Shown here piece by piece: positions 43,952 through 45,319 of a DNA stretch of 45,319 nucleotides. This DNA comes from Chloroflexota bacterium (GTDB taxonomy: Bacteria; Chloroflexota; Anaerolineae; Promineifilales; Promineifilaceae), in NCBI GenBank assembly GCA_024275635.1, contig JAJRYT010000104.1, positions 1 through 45,319 on the forward strand, written 5' to 3'. Every line of letters begins with the position of its first letter. The first letter of the stretch is position 1. Below the pieces are notes generated by a model, which was given only the letters and a program-made list of their open reading frames with translations, was not told the DNA's origin and did no database searches. The translations under genes and the position numbers were made by a program.

Positions 43952-45127
43952 ATGACCGAAACCCTTATCATCACCGACCCCGATAGAGACCGTTACCACA
44001 CCTTTGGCTACATTAGCTGGTGGCAGCAAGAAACCGTCCGCAGCGCCACCATTCTCGTCGTTGGCGCGGGGGCGCTGGGCAACGAAGTCCTCAAAAACCT
44101 GGCCCTCATGGGCATCGGCAACCTGCTCATCGCCGATTTCGACACCATCGAAGACAGCAACCTCAGCCGTTCCGTCTTATTCCGCGCTGCGGATCGCGGG
44201 CGGCGCAAAGTAGACGCCGCCGCCGAGCGCGTCAAAGAACTCAACCCCGACGTCAATGTCAAAACGTGGCACGGCGACATCAATTTTGAGATGGGTTTGG
44301 GCGTGTTTCGCCACGTAGACGCCATTATTGGCTGCCTGGATAACCGGGAAGCTCGTCTTTCCATCAACCGCTTTAGCTGGGCGATCAATAAGCCCTGGGT
44401 GGACGGCGCGATTCAGGAACTCATGGGCATCGCCCGCGTCTTTTGGCCAGGCCAGGGCGCCTGTTACGAATGCACGCTCACCGACCTGGACTATCAGATA
44501 ATCGGGTTACGCTACTCCTGCCCGCTGCTGGCGCGGGACAACATTTTGCAAGGCAAAGTGCCCACGACGCCCACCAGCGCTTCGATTGTGGCCGCTTTCC
44601 AAACGCAGGAAGCGCTCAAACTGATTCATGGGATGGAGGTGCAGCCGGGTAAAGCGATAATGATCAATGGGTTGACAAATGATATTTACACGACGGAATA
44701 TCCGATCAAGGAACATTGCATGAGCCATTCCCGGCTGGAACCGATTGTGGAACTGCCGCAGGTGACCAGCGCCGCGACAACCCTCAATGAGCTGCTGTCC
44801 ATCGCCCGCAAAGACTTGGGGGATGAAGCCGCGTTGCAGTTTGACGGAGAGTTGGTGGTGGCGATGAATTGTCCAAGTTGTGGGGAGGAAACGGCCGTCT
44901 TCCAACGCATGGCCCGCCTCTACGAAAACGAAGCCGCTTGTCCCACCTGCGGAACCAAACGGGACATGACTCTCACCCACCACATCACCGGCGACGAAGA
45001 TTTCCTGGATCGCACGCTGGCCCAAATTGATACCCCTCCCCTCAGCATCATCCGCGCCCACAATGGCCAAGAGCGGGTTTATTATGAGATTACGGGGGAT
45101 AAGGAAACGTTTTTGAGATTTGAGTAA
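43952..45127 (+). CDS. E1-like (ThiF/MoeB/HesA) adenylyltransferase with zinc ribbon
   Basis: Adenylates the C-terminus of a ubiquitin-like or sulfur-carrier protein. The Rossmann ATP site is VVGAGALGNEVLKNL (GAGALG at 38-43) and ADFDTIEDSNLSRS follows. CxxC at 170/173 and C255xxH258 probably bind zinc. Cys189 in RYSCPLLARD is a candidate thioester cysteine. Residues 300-335 add a second zinc ribbon (NCPSC and ACPTC), and the remaining C-terminal 55 residues are unassigned. The extension makes it longer (391 residues) than plain MoeB/ThiF. The ATG has AGGAG upstream. No carrier protein, E2 or JAB gene is present before the window ends, so the pathway cannot be named. Confidence 0.85.
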   Translation: MTETLIITDPDRDRYHTFGYISWWQQETVRSATILVVGAGALGNEVLKNLALMGIGNLLIADFDTIEDSNLSRSVLFRAADRGRRKVDAAAERVKELNPDVNVKTWHGDINFEMGLGVFRHVDAIIGCLDNREARLSINRFSWAINKPWVDGAIQELMGIARVFWPGQGACYECTLTDLDYQIIGLRYSCPLLARDNILQGKVPTTPTSASIVAAFQTQEALKLIHGMEVQPGKAIMINGLTNDIYTTEYPIKEHCMSHSRLEPIVELPQVTSAATTLNELLSIARKDLGDEAALQFDGELVVAMNCPSCGEETAVFQRMARLYENEAACPTCGTKRDMTLTHHITGDEDFLDRTLAQIDTPPLSIIRAHNGQERVYYEITGDKETFLRFE

Positions 45128-45182
45128 TGAGGAATGAGGGATAAGGGATGAGGACTGAGCATCCAATCTTACTCATTCCTCA
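45121..45182. repeat. TGAGGxA heptad repeat across the thiF-like stop
   Basis: Six contiguous heptamers (TGAGTAA, TGAGGAA, TGAGGGA, TAAGGGA, TGAGGAC, TGAGCAT) occupy 45121-45162, beginning within the last codons and stop of the E1-like gene. TGAGGAATGAG (45128-45138) is repeated inverted as CTCATTCCTCA (45172-45182). Confidence 0.75.
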
Positions 45183-45204
45183 GCAATTCCCGTAGCTAAC
45201 CAAT

Positions 45205-45227
45205 TTCCTCTCTAAAAGAGAGAGGAA
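45205..45227. repeat. Hairpin near the window end
   Basis: TTCCTCTCT (45205-45213) pairs with AGAGAGGAA (45219-45227) around 5 bases. No T-run follows. The remaining bases to 45319 show nothing I can assign. Confidence 0.5.
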
Positions 45228-45319
45228 GATATTGCATTCATCATTTTTGGTCTCAAAAAGAGAAAAACCAAGCCATGAAATGGAGCCAAAATCAGCTTGT
45301 TTCCAACCATAGGCAAGTA

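Overview
The window is a bacterial chromosome segment of moderately high GC. It is most likely from a Chloroflexota (Anaerolineae-like) bacterium. That assignment is inference. It rests on an IscU-spaced SufU in a sufCBDSU operon with a divergent SufR-type regulator, PgsB/PgsC genes, YVTN/PKD and subtilase secreted proteins sharing an FLPLIxK-like C-terminus, heptad-repeat intercistronic spacers, and a highly iterated ACGGCCGT octamer. No rRNA, tRNA, CRISPR array, transposase or phage gene was seen.

Layout. 0.2-1.8 kb: gpmI on the minus strand. 1.8-5.3 kb: a hairpin-rich gap, a SAM-I riboswitch with an intrinsic terminator, then cystathionine gamma-synthase and aspartokinase (methionine/threonine branch). 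5.35-5.75 kb: a remnant of a NACHT-type protein C-terminus. 5.76-8.8 kb: gyrA-like topoisomerase subunit followed by a cold-shock-domain protein. 9.0-15.6 kb: the Fe-S assembly locus, with sufC-B-D-S-U leftward, a SufR-like repressor and a SufT/MIP18-type factor rightward, and paired promoters flanking a palindromic operator. 15.6-17.1 kb: a GT39-like membrane glycosyltransferase. 17.35-21.66 kb: a giant subtilase. 21.7-23.2 kb: two stand-alone receivers flanking a YbaK deacylase. 23.5-26.7 kb: HAD phosphatase, galT and galK (Leloir pathway). 26.9-28.4 kb: a WS/DGAT-like acyltransferase with a C-terminal zinc motif.

28.6-39.4 kb is the most unusual part. A leftward cluster encodes an N-formylglutamate-amidohydrolase-like enzyme, a 925-residue TPR lipoprotein, a BcsB-like protein, a membrane protein with a degenerate GGDEF domain, PgsB, a tandemly duplicated PgsC, and a lipoprotein with a second hydrolase domain of similar motif layout. 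Several of these genes overlap. I read it as a candidate poly-gamma-glutamyl (or related amide polymer) synthesis, export and turnover system with parts borrowed from cellulose secretion. 39.5-43.7 kb: a 16-repeat YVTN/PKD surface protein and an M23 peptidase. 43.95-45.1 kb: an E1-like (ThiF/MoeB) enzyme with an extra zinc ribbon.

Two features run through the whole window. One is the palindromic octamer ACGGCCGT (about 78 hand-counted copies, roughly one expected by chance). The other is a set of twelve short-period (7-8 bp) tandem-word repeats, often followed by an inverted copy, that sit at gene boundaries and sometimes supply the stop codon.
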